Origin: Nonomuraea soli
Lineage (GTDB): Bacteria > Actinomycetota > Actinomycetes > Streptosporangiales > Streptosporangiaceae
Direction: 5' to 3'
DNA length: 64,000 nucleotides
Assembly (NCBI RefSeq): GCF_013761175.1
Contig: NZ_JACDUR010000002.1
Span: 440,816 to 504,815, forward strand
Numbering within the stretch: the stretch's first letter is position 1; the number at the start of each line of letters is the position of its first letter. Below, one piece after another: positions 34,150 through 42,538 of this stretch. The position numbers and the translations under genes are program-made. The notes beneath the pieces are model-generated. The model searched no databases and was not told where the DNA came from. It saw only the letters and a program-made list of their open reading frames with translations.

Positions 34150-34713
34150 GTGACAGACACACTGGTGTCCCGCGATCTCGACGACCTGCTCGTCCGGGTC
34201 GCGTGCGGGGACGAGGCCGCCTTCGAACGGCTCTACGACCGGGTGAGCGGGCCCGTCTTCGGGCTCGTGATGCGCGTGGTGCGCGACCGGGCCCAGGCCG
34301 AGGAGGTCGCCCAGGAGGTGCTGGTCGAGGTCTGGCGCTCCGCCGCGCGCTTCGACGGGGCACGCGGCTCCGCGCTCTCGTGGGTGCTGACCATGGCCCA
34401 CCGGCGGGCGGTGGACCGGGTGCGCTCCAGCCAGGCCTCGGGCGAGCGCGACTACCGGGTCGGGGTGCGCTCCGTCGAGATCGCCCACGACCAGGTCGTC
34501 GAGGAGGTCGCGGTGCGCCTGGACGGCGAGCGGGTACGGCGCTGCCTGGGCGGGCTGTCGGAGGTCCAGCGGGAGGCCGTCACGCTCGCCTACTACGGCG
34601 GCTACAGCTATCCCGAGGTCGCGGGGCTGCTGCGGGTGCCCCTGGGCACGGTCAAGACCAGGATGCGCGACGGTCTGGTCCGCCTGCGCGACTGCATGGG
34701 AGTCGAACGATGA
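34150..34713 (+). CDS. sigK: ECF sigma factor, SigK family
   Basis: A 187-aa extracytoplasmic-function sigma factor. Region 2 (about residues 15-85) contains YDRVSGPVFGLVMRVVRDRA, then EVAQEVLVEVWR and the -10-recognition segment SWVLTMAHRRAVDRVRSS. Region 4 (about 125-185) contains LSEVQREAVTLAYYGGYSY and PLGTVKTRMRDGLVRLRD. The GTG at 34150 is chosen by homology; no ribosome site precedes it. The stop overlaps the rskA start (ATGA), which is the usual sigK-rskA arrangement. It is held inactive by the membrane anti-sigma factor until that is degraded. Confidence 0.92.
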   Translation: MTDTLVSRDLDDLLVRVACGDEAAFERLYDRVSGPVFGLVMRVVRDRAQAEEVAQEVLVEVWRSAARFDGARGSALSWVLTMAHRRAVDRVRSSQASGERDYRVGVRSVEIAHDQVVEEVAVRLDGERVRRCLGGLSEVQREAVTLAYYGGYSYPEVAGLLRVPLGTVKTRMRDGLVRLRDCMGVER

Positions 34714-35726
34714 CCGACATCCACACCCTGTCCGGCGCCTACGCGCTGCACGCGCTGACCGGATCCGAGGTGACGCGGTTCGAGCAGCACACCGACGGGT
34801 GCGACGAGTGCGCGCACGAGGTCAGGGCCCTGCGGGAGACGGCGGCGCGCCTGGCCCTGGCCGTCGCCGAGCCGCCCCCCGCCGCCCTGCGCGGCCGCGT
34901 CCTGGCGGCGGTCAAGCACGTACGGCAGGCGGCCCCTGACCCGACGCGGGTGCTGCCCTTCCCCGACGGAGCAGGGCGCACCCAGGCCTCGCCGGGCGGG
35001 CAGGAGACCGTCCGGTTCCAGGCCCCGCCAGGGGAGGGCGAGACCGTCCGGTTCCAGGCCCGCGCGATCCCGCTCCCGCAGCCGCCCGTCCCGGGCGCCG
35101 ATCCCGGCGCGGGTCCCGGCGGTGCGGGTCCCGGTGGCGCGGGTCCCGGTGGCGCGGGTCCCGGTGGCGCGGGTCCCGGTGGCGCGGGTCCCGGTGGCGC
35201 GGGTCCGGGCGGGGCCGGTGGTGACGTGGTCGAGATGCGCGGCCGTACGCCGTGGCGCACCCGGCTGGCGCTCAGCCTCACCGCGGCCGCTGCCGCCGCT
35301 GCTGTCACGCTCGGCGTGATCGCCTACGACACCCGGGGCGAGCTCGACCGGAGTCTCACCGCCCAGCGGGAACTCGTCTCCGTGCTCGCCGCCCCCGACG
35401 CCCGGACCGTGCGCCGTCCCGTCACCTCGGGAGGCACCGCCACCGTCGTCTACTCACGCGACCGCGGCAGGCTCGTCTTCACCTCCTCCGGGTTGCCCGA
35501 ACTGGGCGACGGGCGGGTCTACGAGCTGTGGCTGATGGGTCCCGACGGCCCGCGTCCCGCCGGGCTGCTCACCCGAGACGGCGGCGGCACCGACGGCACG
35601 ACCGTGCCGGTGTTCGCCCGGCCGCTCGGCGACGACCGGCACATCGGCCTGACCGTCGAGCCCGCCGGAGGGTCGAGCAGGCCGACGACGACGCCGATCC
35701 TGTTCGCGGAGCTGCCCCAGGCGTAG
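34710..35726 (+). CDS. rskA: Anti-sigma-K factor RskA family protein
   Basis: A 338-aa membrane anti-sigma factor. The cytoplasmic sigma-binding domain is at residues 1-75 (LSGAYALHALTGSEVTRFEQH, then CDECAHEV). A linker of about 95 residues has two RFQA-type repeats and a GPGGA repeat tract. One membrane segment follows (TRLALSLTAAAAAAAVTLGV), then the extracellular RskA domain (VYELWLMGPDGPRPAGLL, HIGLTVEPAGGS). It is longer than typical RskA (about 230-260 aa), mainly because of the linker. It is translationally coupled to sigK and ends 2 bp from a convergent gene. Confidence 0.92.
   Translation: MTDIHTLSGAYALHALTGSEVTRFEQHTDGCDECAHEVRALRETAARLALAVAEPPPAALRGRVLAAVKHVRQAAPDPTRVLPFPDGAGRTQASPGGQETVRFQAPPGEGETVRFQARAIPLPQPPVPGADPGAGPGGAGPGGAGPGGAGPGGAGPGGAGPGGAGPGGAGGDVVEMRGRTPWRTRLALSLTAAAAAAAVTLGVIAYDTRGELDRSLTAQRELVSVLAAPDARTVRRPVTSGGTATVVYSRDRGRLVFTSSGLPELGDGRVYELWLMGPDGPRPAGLLTRDGGGTDGTTVPVFARPLGDDRHIGLTVEPAGGSSRPTTTPILFAELPQA
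35107..35216 (+). repeat. 15-bp minisatellite inside rskA
   Basis: About seven copies of a 15-bp unit (GGCGCGGGTCCCGGT with small variants) encode GPGGA repeats in the linker between the sigma-binding domain and the membrane segment. The unit is a multiple of 3, so copy-number change would alter linker length without breaking the frame. Confidence 0.9.
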
Positions 35727-35728
35727 GC

Positions 35729-36688
35729 CTAGAGCCGGGCGAGCGCCTCGGTGAGGCCCTTGCTCGCCGCGTCGCGCAAGGGTGCGTACTCCTCCTCCGG
35801 GTACTGCCGCGGACCGTTCTCGACCAGCAGGATCAGGTAGAGGTAGGCCCGGTACAGGTCGAGCCTGACCGGATCCAGTTCGAGCGGGGCGATCTCGCGG
35901 TAGCCGGCCAGGAACGGGTCGGCGGGGTCGACCTCGGCGAAGATCGTCGGGGTGATCAGCTCGGCCAGCGGGTCGCCCCAGAAGGCCCGTTCCAGGTCGA
36001 TGACGGCCTGGATGCGGGGTGTGCCGCCCGACAGGTCCACGAAGGCGTTGCCCGGCCAGATGTCGAAGTGCACCAGCCGGGGTTCGGTGACCGCGTCGAG
36101 GGCGGGCGCGGAGCGGTGCACCCGGTCGCGGATCTCGGCTTCCGGCACCGGCAGCTCGGTCGGGTAGCGCTCGGTGTCCTTCAGCAGCGCCTCCACCATC
36201 GCCAGGAAGGCCTCGCGCCAGGTGGCGCCGGTGATGCCGCTGTGCGGGTAGCCGTAGACGTCGCCGCGCACGGAGTTGAACCTGGCCATGTGCCCGCCGA
36301 GCTCGCGGCGCAGCGCCGCCTGGGTCTCGTCGGGGAGCCGCACCTGGTTCCACGACGTGCCGGTGAGCGCCGACAGGACGAGGTAGTCGCCGCCCAGCAC
36401 GGGGTCGTCGAATCCGGCCGCCACGAGGTCGGCCAGCGGCACGCCCGCCGCTCCCGCCAGTTCGTAGGCGCGTGCCTCCATGCGCAGCAGGTCGCGCTCG
36501 TAGGTGAGCTGTTCGAGTTCTGGAGGAGGCGACAGCTTGAGCACGACGTCGCGGCCGTCGTCGAGGGACAGCCGCCACACGGCGTTGGCGAAGCCGTCGG
36601 TCAGTTCGGCCGAGGTGACGATTGCGGCGCCTGTCGCGCGTCTGGCCAGGGCGTCGAGCTCTTCGGGGGTGAGACGCCGCTTGGTCAT
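35729..36688 (-). CDS. APH-fold small-molecule kinase
   Basis: A 319-aa aminoglycoside-phosphotransferase/choline-kinase-like protein. The ATP-binding Lys is in DVVLKLSPP, the Brenner-type catalytic loop reads LVHFDIWPGNAFV (HxDxxxxN), and the metal-binding motif is VIDLERAFWGD. ATG at 36688 is preferred over 36697 because GGAG lies 5 nt ahead of it. A CebR-like operator with one mismatch sits 27 nt upstream. Its neighbour across the divergent region is a sugar-type importer, so a role as a sugar or metabolite kinase is more likely than antibiotic resistance. The substrate is unknown. Confidence 0.85.
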   Translation of the reverse strand: MTKRRLTPEELDALARRATGAAIVTSAELTDGFANAVWRLSLDDGRDVVLKLSPPPELEQLTYERDLLRMEARAYELAGAAGVPLADLVAAGFDDPVLGGDYLVLSALTGTSWNQVRLPDETQAALRRELGGHMARFNSVRGDVYGYPHSGITGATWREAFLAMVEALLKDTERYPTELPVPEAEIRDRVHRSAPALDAVTEPRLVHFDIWPGNAFVDLSGGTPRIQAVIDLERAFWGDPLAELITPTIFAEVDPADPFLAGYREIAPLELDPVRLDLYRAYLYLILLVENGPRQYPEEEYAPLRDAASKGLTEALARL

Positions 36689-36714
36689 GCTCTCCATGGG
36701 GGAGAGCGTACGGG

Positions 36715-36728
36715 TGAGAGCGCTCCCA
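36715..36728. promoter_or_regulatory. CebR/CelR-like operator, one mismatch
   Basis: TGAGAGCGCTCCCA matches the 14-bp palindrome TGGGAGCGCTCCCA at 13 of 14 positions. It lies 27 nt upstream of the kinase start on the minus strand, where a repressor would block the transcript. Confidence 0.7.
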
Positions 36729-36780
36729 TTGGGTGCCGAAAGCCTAACATTGCGGATATGTCACGCGCTTCCTGGGTCTA

Positions 36781-36809
36781 TTGACACAGAGAAGCGCCGA
36801 TTTTACGGT
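36781..36809 (+). promoter_or_regulatory. Promoter of the sugar-type ABC operon
   Basis: TTGACA (36781-36786), a 17-bp spacer and TACGGT (36804-36809) form a good housekeeping promoter reading toward the binding-protein gene. The CebR-type operator begins about 37 bp past the -10, so a bound repressor would act as a roadblock to the elongating polymerase. Confidence 0.6.
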
Positions 36810-36845
36810 CGCGTTACCTGATTGGTGCGAGGCGAGCCTCGCCAA

Positions 36846-36861
36846 ATGGGAGCGCTCCCAT
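36846..36861. promoter_or_regulatory. CebR/CelR-type operator, perfect
   Basis: ATGGGAGCGCTCCCAT is a perfect 16-bp palindrome containing the known 14-bp CebR/CelR recognition sequence. It lies 78 bp upstream of the ABC binding-protein start, in the leader of that operon. Confidence 0.88.
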
Positions 36862-36938
36862 CACAGCAGACCTTCGGGGGCTGGTGCTCGAGGACAACTC
36901 TGCCGGGTGTGGCCGGATCAGAGACGAAGGAGAATTCC

Positions 36939-38711
36939 ATGCGCAACAGTTGGCGGTTACTCACGCCCTTAGTCGCGGCGGGTCTGGCCGTAGCCGCCTG
37001 CTCATCCGGCGGCACGCCGCAGACCGGCGGGCAGGCCTCGCCGGGCGGTTCCGCTCCGCCGGCCACCCAGCCGGCGCAGCAGCCGGCCCAAGCAGGGGAG
37101 TTCCCCCGCAACGAGACTCTCTACTCCACGGGAACGATGTGGGGTCCGCCCGCCAACTTCAACCCGATGGACGAGGGCAACCACGCCACCGGAACGGTCG
37201 GCCTGGTCTACGAGACCCTGTTCCACTTCGACACCAACGCCAAGAAGCTGACGCCGTGGCTGGCCGAGAGCGGCAGCTGGACCGACGACAAGACCTACGT
37301 CGTCAAGCTCCGCTCGGGCGTCACCTGGAACGACGGCAAGCCGTTCACCGCCAAGGACGTCGCCTTCACCTACGGGCTCGGCAAGATCAAGGGCAGCGCC
37401 TTCGCCCACGTGTGGGACTGGCTGGAGGCCGTCGAGGCCACCGACGACCAGACCGTCACGGTGAAGTTCAAGACCGCCAAGTACAGCCAGTGGGACTTCG
37501 AGCTCTACCAGCGGGCGATCGTGCCGCAGCACCTCTGGGAGGGCAAGGACGACAAGGACGTGCTCACCGGGATGAACGAGAACCCGGTCGGCACGGGCGC
37601 CTACAAGTACCTCAGCCACGCCGACGACCGCGTCGTCTACCAGCGCCGCGACGACTGGTGGGGCAAGACGGCCCTGAACATGGAGCCCAAGCCCAAGTAC
37701 TTCGTGCACATCGTCACCCCGAGCAACGAAGTCGCCCTCGGCCTGTTCATGCAGAAGCAGCTGGACCTGGCCAACAACTACATCCCCGGCATGAACCGCA
37801 TCGCCGGTGAGGCCTCGGGCATCCACACCTACTACCCGCAGGCGCCGTACAACCTGTCGGCCAACACCGCGTGGCTGGTGCCCAACACCACCAAGAAGCC
37901 GCTGAACGACGCGGCCTTCCGCAAGGCGCTGGCGACCTCGGTCGACGTGCCGAGCATCGTCAAGAACGTCTACGGCGAGGTGGTCCAGGCCGCCAGCCCG
38001 ACCGGTCTGCTGCCCGGCTGGAAGGACTTCGACGACCAGGCGGTCATCGGCGAGAAGGGCTTCACCTTCAACACCGACAACGCCAAGAAGATGCTCGCCG
38101 ACGCCGGCTACAAGGACACCGACGGCGACGGCCTGGTGGAGAACAAGGACGGCAGCAAGATCAGCCTCAAGCTGATCACCCCTGCCGGCTGGAGCGACTG
38201 GAACCAGTCGGCCAGCGTCATCGCGACCAGCGCCAAGGCCGCGGGCATCGACGTCACCGCCGAGACCCCCGACTTCCCCGCGCTCCTCGAGGCACGCAAC
38301 GCCGGCAAGTTCGACCTGGTGATCAACAACGAGCGCCAGCTGTCGGTCAGCCCGTGGACCTACTACGACTACCTGTTCCGCCAGCCGGTCAACGAGGTGC
38401 AGAACACCGTCAACTTCGGCCGGTACGAGAACAAGCAGGCGTGGGACCTCGTCCAGCAGCTCGACGCCGTCAAGACCGACGACGTCGAGGGCATGAAGAA
38501 GGTCATCTCGCAGCTCCAGGCCATCCACCTGGACGAGCTGCCTGCCATCCCGCTCTGGTACAACGGCGTCTGGTCGCAGGCCAGCAACGGCGTGTGGAAG
38601 AACTGGGGCGCCGACGGCGGCGCGAACAAGTACCCGGCCGTGTTCTGGCGCCACTGGTTCGAGATGGGCGGCTTCGAGACGCTGACCCAGCTCCAGACCA
38701 ACGGCTCCTGA
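36939..38711 (+). CDS. Opp-type substrate-binding lipoprotein, likely for oligosaccharides
   Basis: A 590-aa family-5 solute-binding lipoprotein (signal peptide with AVAAC lipobox, Cys21, then a Gly/Pro/Gln-rich linker). Residues about 60-80 read ETLYSTGTMWGPPANFNPMD; the body has LRSGVTWNDGKPFTAKDVAF. Near residue 395 is a calcium-loop-like DTDGDGLVENKDG. Family-5 proteins bind peptides but some bind cello-oligosaccharides (for example Thermotoga TM0031-type). The CebR-type operator upstream and the epimerase nearby favour a cello-oligosaccharide ligand; this is inference. AAGGAG precedes the ATG at 36939. It heads a five-gene importer operon. Confidence 0.9.
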   Translation: MRNSWRLLTPLVAAGLAVAACSSGGTPQTGGQASPGGSAPPATQPAQQPAQAGEFPRNETLYSTGTMWGPPANFNPMDEGNHATGTVGLVYETLFHFDTNAKKLTPWLAESGSWTDDKTYVVKLRSGVTWNDGKPFTAKDVAFTYGLGKIKGSAFAHVWDWLEAVEATDDQTVTVKFKTAKYSQWDFELYQRAIVPQHLWEGKDDKDVLTGMNENPVGTGAYKYLSHADDRVVYQRRDDWWGKTALNMEPKPKYFVHIVTPSNEVALGLFMQKQLDLANNYIPGMNRIAGEASGIHTYYPQAPYNLSANTAWLVPNTTKKPLNDAAFRKALATSVDVPSIVKNVYGEVVQAASPTGLLPGWKDFDDQAVIGEKGFTFNTDNAKKMLADAGYKDTDGDGLVENKDGSKISLKLITPAGWSDWNQSASVIATSAKAAGIDVTAETPDFPALLEARNAGKFDLVINNERQLSVSPWTYYDYLFRQPVNEVQNTVNFGRYENKQAWDLVQQLDAVKTDDVEGMKKVISQLQAIHLDELPAIPLWYNGVWSQASNGVWKNWGADGGANKYPAVFWRHWFEMGGFETLTQLQTNGS

Positions 38712-38722
38712 CTGTCTGACCC

Positions 38723-38750
38723 GCCCCCTCGCGCAGCTGCGCGAGGGGGC
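38723..38750 (+). promoter_or_regulatory. Hairpin between binding-protein and permease genes
   Basis: A perfect 28-nt inverted repeat (GCCCCCTCGCGCAG and its complement, no spacer) is followed by TCTCTAA. It sits 12 nt after the binding-protein stop and 60 nt before the permease start. As in the first Opp-type operon, it could stabilise the upstream message or cause partial termination. Confidence 0.7.
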
Positions 38751-38809
38751 TCTCTAACGGGGGGCCGCTCCAGGCCGCGGCCTCCCATTAGTCCACGGAG
38801 GACTCGCGC

Positions 38810-39793
38810 GTGCGCCGCTACTTCGGCAGGAAACTCCTGCTCTACGGGCTGACCTTCTTCGTCGCCGTGACCATCAACTGGATGATCCCGCGCTTCATGC
38901 CGGGTGACCCCGTCTCGACCATGCTGGCCCGCCGCACCGTCAACGATCCGGCGGCCTACGAGCAGATGCGGGTCTACTACAGCGACCTGTTCGGCCTGGA
39001 CAAGCCGATCTGGGAGCAGTACCTGAACTTCTGGGGCTCGCTGCTGCAGGGGGACTTCGGCATCAGCGTCTGGGCCTTCCCGACCCCGGTGGGCAGCGTG
39101 ATCCTGTCGGCTCTGCCGTACACGCTGGCCCTGGTGATCCCGGCGGTCCTGCTGAGCTGGGTGGTGGGCAACTGGTTCGGCGCTTTCGCCGCCCGCCGCA
39201 AGCTGCTCGACAGCGCGGTCCTGCCCGTCGGCTACCTGCTGACCGCCATGCCGTACATGTGGCTCGCGGCGCTGCTGGCCTGGGTGCTGGGCGTGGTGAC
39301 CGGCTGGTTCCCCTTCGCCGGCGGCTACAGCTTCTCCCGCACGCCCGAGCTGACCTGGCCCTTCATCCAGGACCTGATCATGCACTGGGTGCTGCCGTTC
39401 CTCTCGCTCTTCCTGGTCGCGCTCGGCGGCTGGGCGATCGGCATGCGCAACATGATCATCTACGAGCTCGACTCGGACTACTCGAACTACCTGGGCGCGC
39501 TCGGCGCCCCCAACCGGCTGATCCGCCGCTACGCCTTCCGCAACGCGATGCTGCCGCAGATCACCGGACTGGCCCTGCAACTGGGCGTCATCGTGGCGGG
39601 CGCGGTGGTCACGGAGATCGTCTTCGCCTATCCCGGCCTGGGCCTGACCATCCTGCGCGCCATCCAGAACCTCGACTTCTTCCTCCTGCAGGGCGTCTTC
39701 CTGTTCATCGTCGTGGGCGTGCTGATCGCCAACTTCGTCATCGACGTCGTCTATCTGCTGGTGGACCCGCGGACAAGGATCGGTGTGGCATGA
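38810..39793 (+). CDS. Opp-type ABC permease (B subunit)
   Basis: A 327-aa permease of usual OppB length with six membrane segments. N-terminal FVAVTINWMIPRFMPGDP matches the family pattern. The EAA loop is SNYLGALGAPNRLIRRYAFR, followed by NAMLPQITGLALQLG. The GTG start at 38810 follows CACGGAGGA. Its stop overlaps the start of the next permease by 4 nt. Unlike the expanded OppB at 3333-4841 it has no inserted segments. Confidence 0.92.
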   Translation: MRRYFGRKLLLYGLTFFVAVTINWMIPRFMPGDPVSTMLARRTVNDPAAYEQMRVYYSDLFGLDKPIWEQYLNFWGSLLQGDFGISVWAFPTPVGSVILSALPYTLALVIPAVLLSWVVGNWFGAFAARRKLLDSAVLPVGYLLTAMPYMWLAALLAWVLGVVTGWFPFAGGYSFSRTPELTWPFIQDLIMHWVLPFLSLFLVALGGWAIGMRNMIIYELDSDYSNYLGALGAPNRLIRRYAFRNAMLPQITGLALQLGVIVAGAVVTEIVFAYPGLGLTILRAIQNLDFFLLQGVFLFIVVGVLIANFVIDVVYLLVDPRTRIGVA

Positions 39794-40686
39794 CGGCGCT
39801 GCAAGAGATCACCACGCGCGAGGCCGAGTCGGCGTCCGGGCCCAGCCGCGACTGGCTGCACTTCGCGGTCCGCAACAAGAAGCTGGTCATCGGCACGCTG
39901 ATCATCCTGCTGTTCCTGTGCATCGGCGTTTTCGGCCCGCTGCTGGCCCGCTCGGGCTCGGCCTACGACTTCGTCGGGCCTCGCATGGAGCCGCCGTCGT
40001 CGGAGTTCTGGTTCGGCACGACCCTGTTCGGCCAGGACATCTTCGCGCAGTTCGTGTACGGCGTGCGCAACGCCTTCATGGTCGGGCTGTTCGGCGGCGG
40101 CGTCGCCGCGATCGTCGGCATGGTCGTCGGCTTCCTGGCCGGATACCGCGGCGGCTGGGTCGACGAGGTGCTGAGCATGATCACCAACGTGGTGCTGGTG
40201 CTGCCCTCGCTCGCGGTCCTCATCGTGGTCAACGCCTACCTCGGCATCAGGAGCATCCCCGCCCAGGCGCTGTTCATCGGCCTGACCATGTGGCCGTGGG
40301 CCGCCCGCGCCATCCGGGCGCAGACCTTCTCGCTGCGCTCGCGCGACTTCGTCGACCTGGCCAGGCTCAGCGGCTCGGGCACCGGGAGGATCATCGCCAG
40401 GGAGATCGCCCCGAACATGAGCTCCTACCTGGTCATGATGTTCATCCTGATGTTCGGCGGCGCCATCCTGACCGCCGCGTCGCTCGACTTCATCGGCCTG
40501 GGGCCGACCGAGGGCGTGTCGCTGGGCCTGATGCTCCAGCACGCGAGCGTCAACAGCGCCCTGCCGCTGGGCCTGTGGTGGTGGTTCGTCCCGCCGGGAG
40601 CGGCGATCACCGCCCTGGTGGGCGCCATGTACGTGGCCAACGTCGGGCTGGACGAGGTCTTCAACCCCAAGCTCAGGGAGATGTGA
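39790..40686 (+). CDS. Opp-type ABC permease (C subunit)
   Basis: A 298-aa permease with an N-terminal cytoplasmic stretch (about 25 residues) and six hydrophobic segments. Family motifs: FGTTLFGQDIFAQFVYG and the EAA loop DFVDLARLSGSGTGRIIARE. The ATG at 39790 overlaps the upstream stop (ATGA), and the next gene starts 1 nt after its stop. It forms the translocation pore with the preceding permease. Confidence 0.92.
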   Translation: MTALQEITTREAESASGPSRDWLHFAVRNKKLVIGTLIILLFLCIGVFGPLLARSGSAYDFVGPRMEPPSSEFWFGTTLFGQDIFAQFVYGVRNAFMVGLFGGGVAAIVGMVVGFLAGYRGGWVDEVLSMITNVVLVLPSLAVLIVVNAYLGIRSIPAQALFIGLTMWPWAARAIRAQTFSLRSRDFVDLARLSGSGTGRIIAREIAPNMSSYLVMMFILMFGGAILTAASLDFIGLGPTEGVSLGLMLQHASVNSALPLGLWWWFVPPGAAITALVGAMYVANVGLDEVFNPKLREM

Positions 40687-40687
40687 C

Positions 40688-41632
40688 GTGACGCTGAAGG
40701 TCGATGACCTGCGGGTCTACTACCGGACGCTGCGCGGCGAGGTGAAGGCGCTCGACGGCGTCAGCTTCACGCTGGCCGACGGCGAGATCATGGGCCTGGC
40801 GGGGGAGTCGGGCTGCGGGAAGTCCACGCTGGGCAAGAGCCTGATCCGCCTGGACCAGCGCATGAAGCACGTCGGCGGGAGCGTCGAGCTCGACGGCCAG
40901 GTGCTGCCGATCGCCGACGACCGGCGCATGAACGCCCACCGCTTCTTCGAGGTCTCGCTCATCCCGCAGTACTCCATGAGCGCGCTCAACCCCACCCGCA
41001 AGATCGGCAGGATGATCGAGGAGCTGCTGCGGTCGCGGGGAGCCCCCTTCGACAGGAAGGAGCTGGAGCGGCGGCTGCACCTGGTCGGCCTGAGCACCGA
41101 CGTGCTCGACCGCTACCCGATCGAGCTGTCGGGCGGCATGAAGCAGCGCACCGTCATGGTCATCTCCACCCTGCTCGACCCCTCGCTCCTGATCGCCGAC
41201 GAGGTCACCTCCGCCCTCGACGTGTCGAGCCAGCGCGCCGTGGCGCAGACCCTCCTGGAGTTCCGCGACCGCCACCTGGTCAAGAGCATGATCGTGGTCA
41301 CCCACGACCTGTCGCTCGTCTACCAGATCGCCGACACGATCATGGTCATGTACGCGGGGAAGCTCGCCGAGAAGGCACCCGCCAAGACCATCGTCAACGC
41401 GCCCCGCCATCCTTACACGCAGGCGCTTATCAACTCCCTGCCCGAGGTGGGCGTGCGCTACTCCGAGCGCAGGCTCCAGGGCATCCCCGGCAGCCCCCCG
41501 TCGCTGCTGAACCCGCCCAAGGGCTGCCGCTTCCGCGACCGCTGCCCGCTCGCCTTCGACAAGTGCGAGACCGAGCCGCCGTTCACGGAGATCGCGCAGG
41601 GACACTCCGTCGCGTGCTGGAAGGCGATCTAG
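40688..41632 (+). CDS. Opp-type ABC ATPase (D subunit)
   Basis: A 314-aa ATPase. Walker [11 protein letters not shown]-loop LIPQYSMSALNP, signature LSGGMKQRTV and Walker B LLIADEVTSALD. The usual Pro after DE is Val here. A C-terminal CRFRDRCPLAFDKC motif is typical of Opp-family ATPases. GTG start, 1 nt after the permease stop. It abuts the second ATPase gene. Confidence 0.92.
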   Translation: MTLKVDDLRVYYRTLRGEVKALDGVSFTLADGEIMGLAGESGCGKSTLGKSLIRLDQRMKHVGGSVELDGQVLPIADDRRMNAHRFFEVSLIPQYSMSALNPTRKIGRMIEELLRSRGAPFDRKELERRLHLVGLSTDVLDRYPIELSGGMKQRTVMVISTLLDPSLLIADEVTSALDVSSQRAVAQTLLEFRDRHLVKSMIVVTHDLSLVYQIADTIMVMYAGKLAEKAPAKTIVNAPRHPYTQALINSLPEVGVRYSERRLQGIPGSPPSLLNPPKGCRFRDRCPLAFDKCETEPPFTEIAQGHSVACWKAI

Positions 41633-42538
41633 ATGCTCAAGCTCGACAAGGTCGGCAAGACCTACAGGATCGGGGCGTTCGGCGGCCAGGAGCTGCGGGC
41701 CGTCCACGACGTGAGCTTCCAGGTGAACCCCGGCGAGGTCGTCTCGCTCATCGGGGAGAGCGGCAGCGGCAAGTCCACGATCGGCAAGATGGTGCTGCGC
41801 CTGCTGCCCCCCAGCGCCGGCGCCATCACGCTCGACGGCACTCCCGAGGCCGACTACTACCGCCACGTCCAGGGCGTCTTCCAGGACCCCTTCAGCTCCT
41901 ACAACCCGATCTTCAAGGCCGACCGGGTCTTCGAGATGGTCCGGCAGGGCTTCGGCCTGCCGTCGCAGGACTGGCGCGAGAAGGTCGAGGCGGCCCTGCG
42001 GTCGGTGCGCCTGGACCCCGGTGCCGTGCTCGGCAAGTATCCGCATCAGCTGAGCGGGGGCCAGCTGCAGCGCATGCTGATCGCCCGAGCCCTGCTGCTG
42101 GAGCTGAAGGTCCTGGTCGCCGACGAGATCATCAGCATGCTCGACGCCTCGACGAGGATCGACGTGCTCAACCTCCTCGGGGAGCTGCGCGAGCGCGGTC
42201 TGGGCATCCTGTTCATCACCCACGACCTGTCGCTGGGCAACTACGTCAGCGACCGCACCGTCGTGCTCTACAAGGGCCGGATGGTCGAGACGGGCCGCAC
42301 CGACCGGGTCTTCGGCGACCCCCGCCACCCCTACACGCGCCGCCTGCTGGCCTCCGTGCCGCAGCTGCACCGCAAGTGGTCGGAAGAGGAGGAGCAGCCG
42401 GAGCCCGAGGCGGAATGCCTGTTCCACGCGCCGGGCGAGGGCTGGGTGGAGCCCGACCACTTCGTCGGCTGCGCCTTCGGCGGCGAGCAGGACGAATGCC
42501 CGCGCGCCGCCGAGGCGGTCGTCATCCCGCTGCGCTGA
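41633..42538 (+). CDS. Opp-type ABC ATPase (F subunit), diverged
   Basis: A 301-aa ATPase with Walker [11 protein letters not shown]-loop VFQDPFSSYNP, signature LSGGQLQRML and Walker B VLVADEIISMLDAS. The Walker B and D-loop differ clearly from the canonical DEPTSALD, although the catalytic Glu is kept. The C-terminus has a shortened Cys motif (ECLFHAPGEG, later VGCAFGGEQDEC). ATG directly follows the D-subunit stop. Its 3' end overlaps the convergent epimerase gene by 17 bp. Confidence 0.9.
   Translation: MLKLDKVGKTYRIGAFGGQELRAVHDVSFQVNPGEVVSLIGESGSGKSTIGKMVLRLLPPSAGAITLDGTPEADYYRHVQGVFQDPFSSYNPIFKADRVFEMVRQGFGLPSQDWREKVEAALRSVRLDPGAVLGKYPHQLSGGQLQRMLIARALLLELKVLVADEIISMLDASTRIDVLNLLGELRERGLGILFITHDLSLGNYVSDRTVVLYKGRMVETGRTDRVFGDPRHPYTRRLLASVPQLHRKWSEEEEQPEPEAECLFHAPGEGWVEPDHFVGCAFGGEQDECPRAAEAVVIPLR

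Noticed and set aside
35729-36688. Aminoglycoside resistance gene
   Set aside because: Only the general kinase fold is supported. The operator and neighbours point to metabolism.
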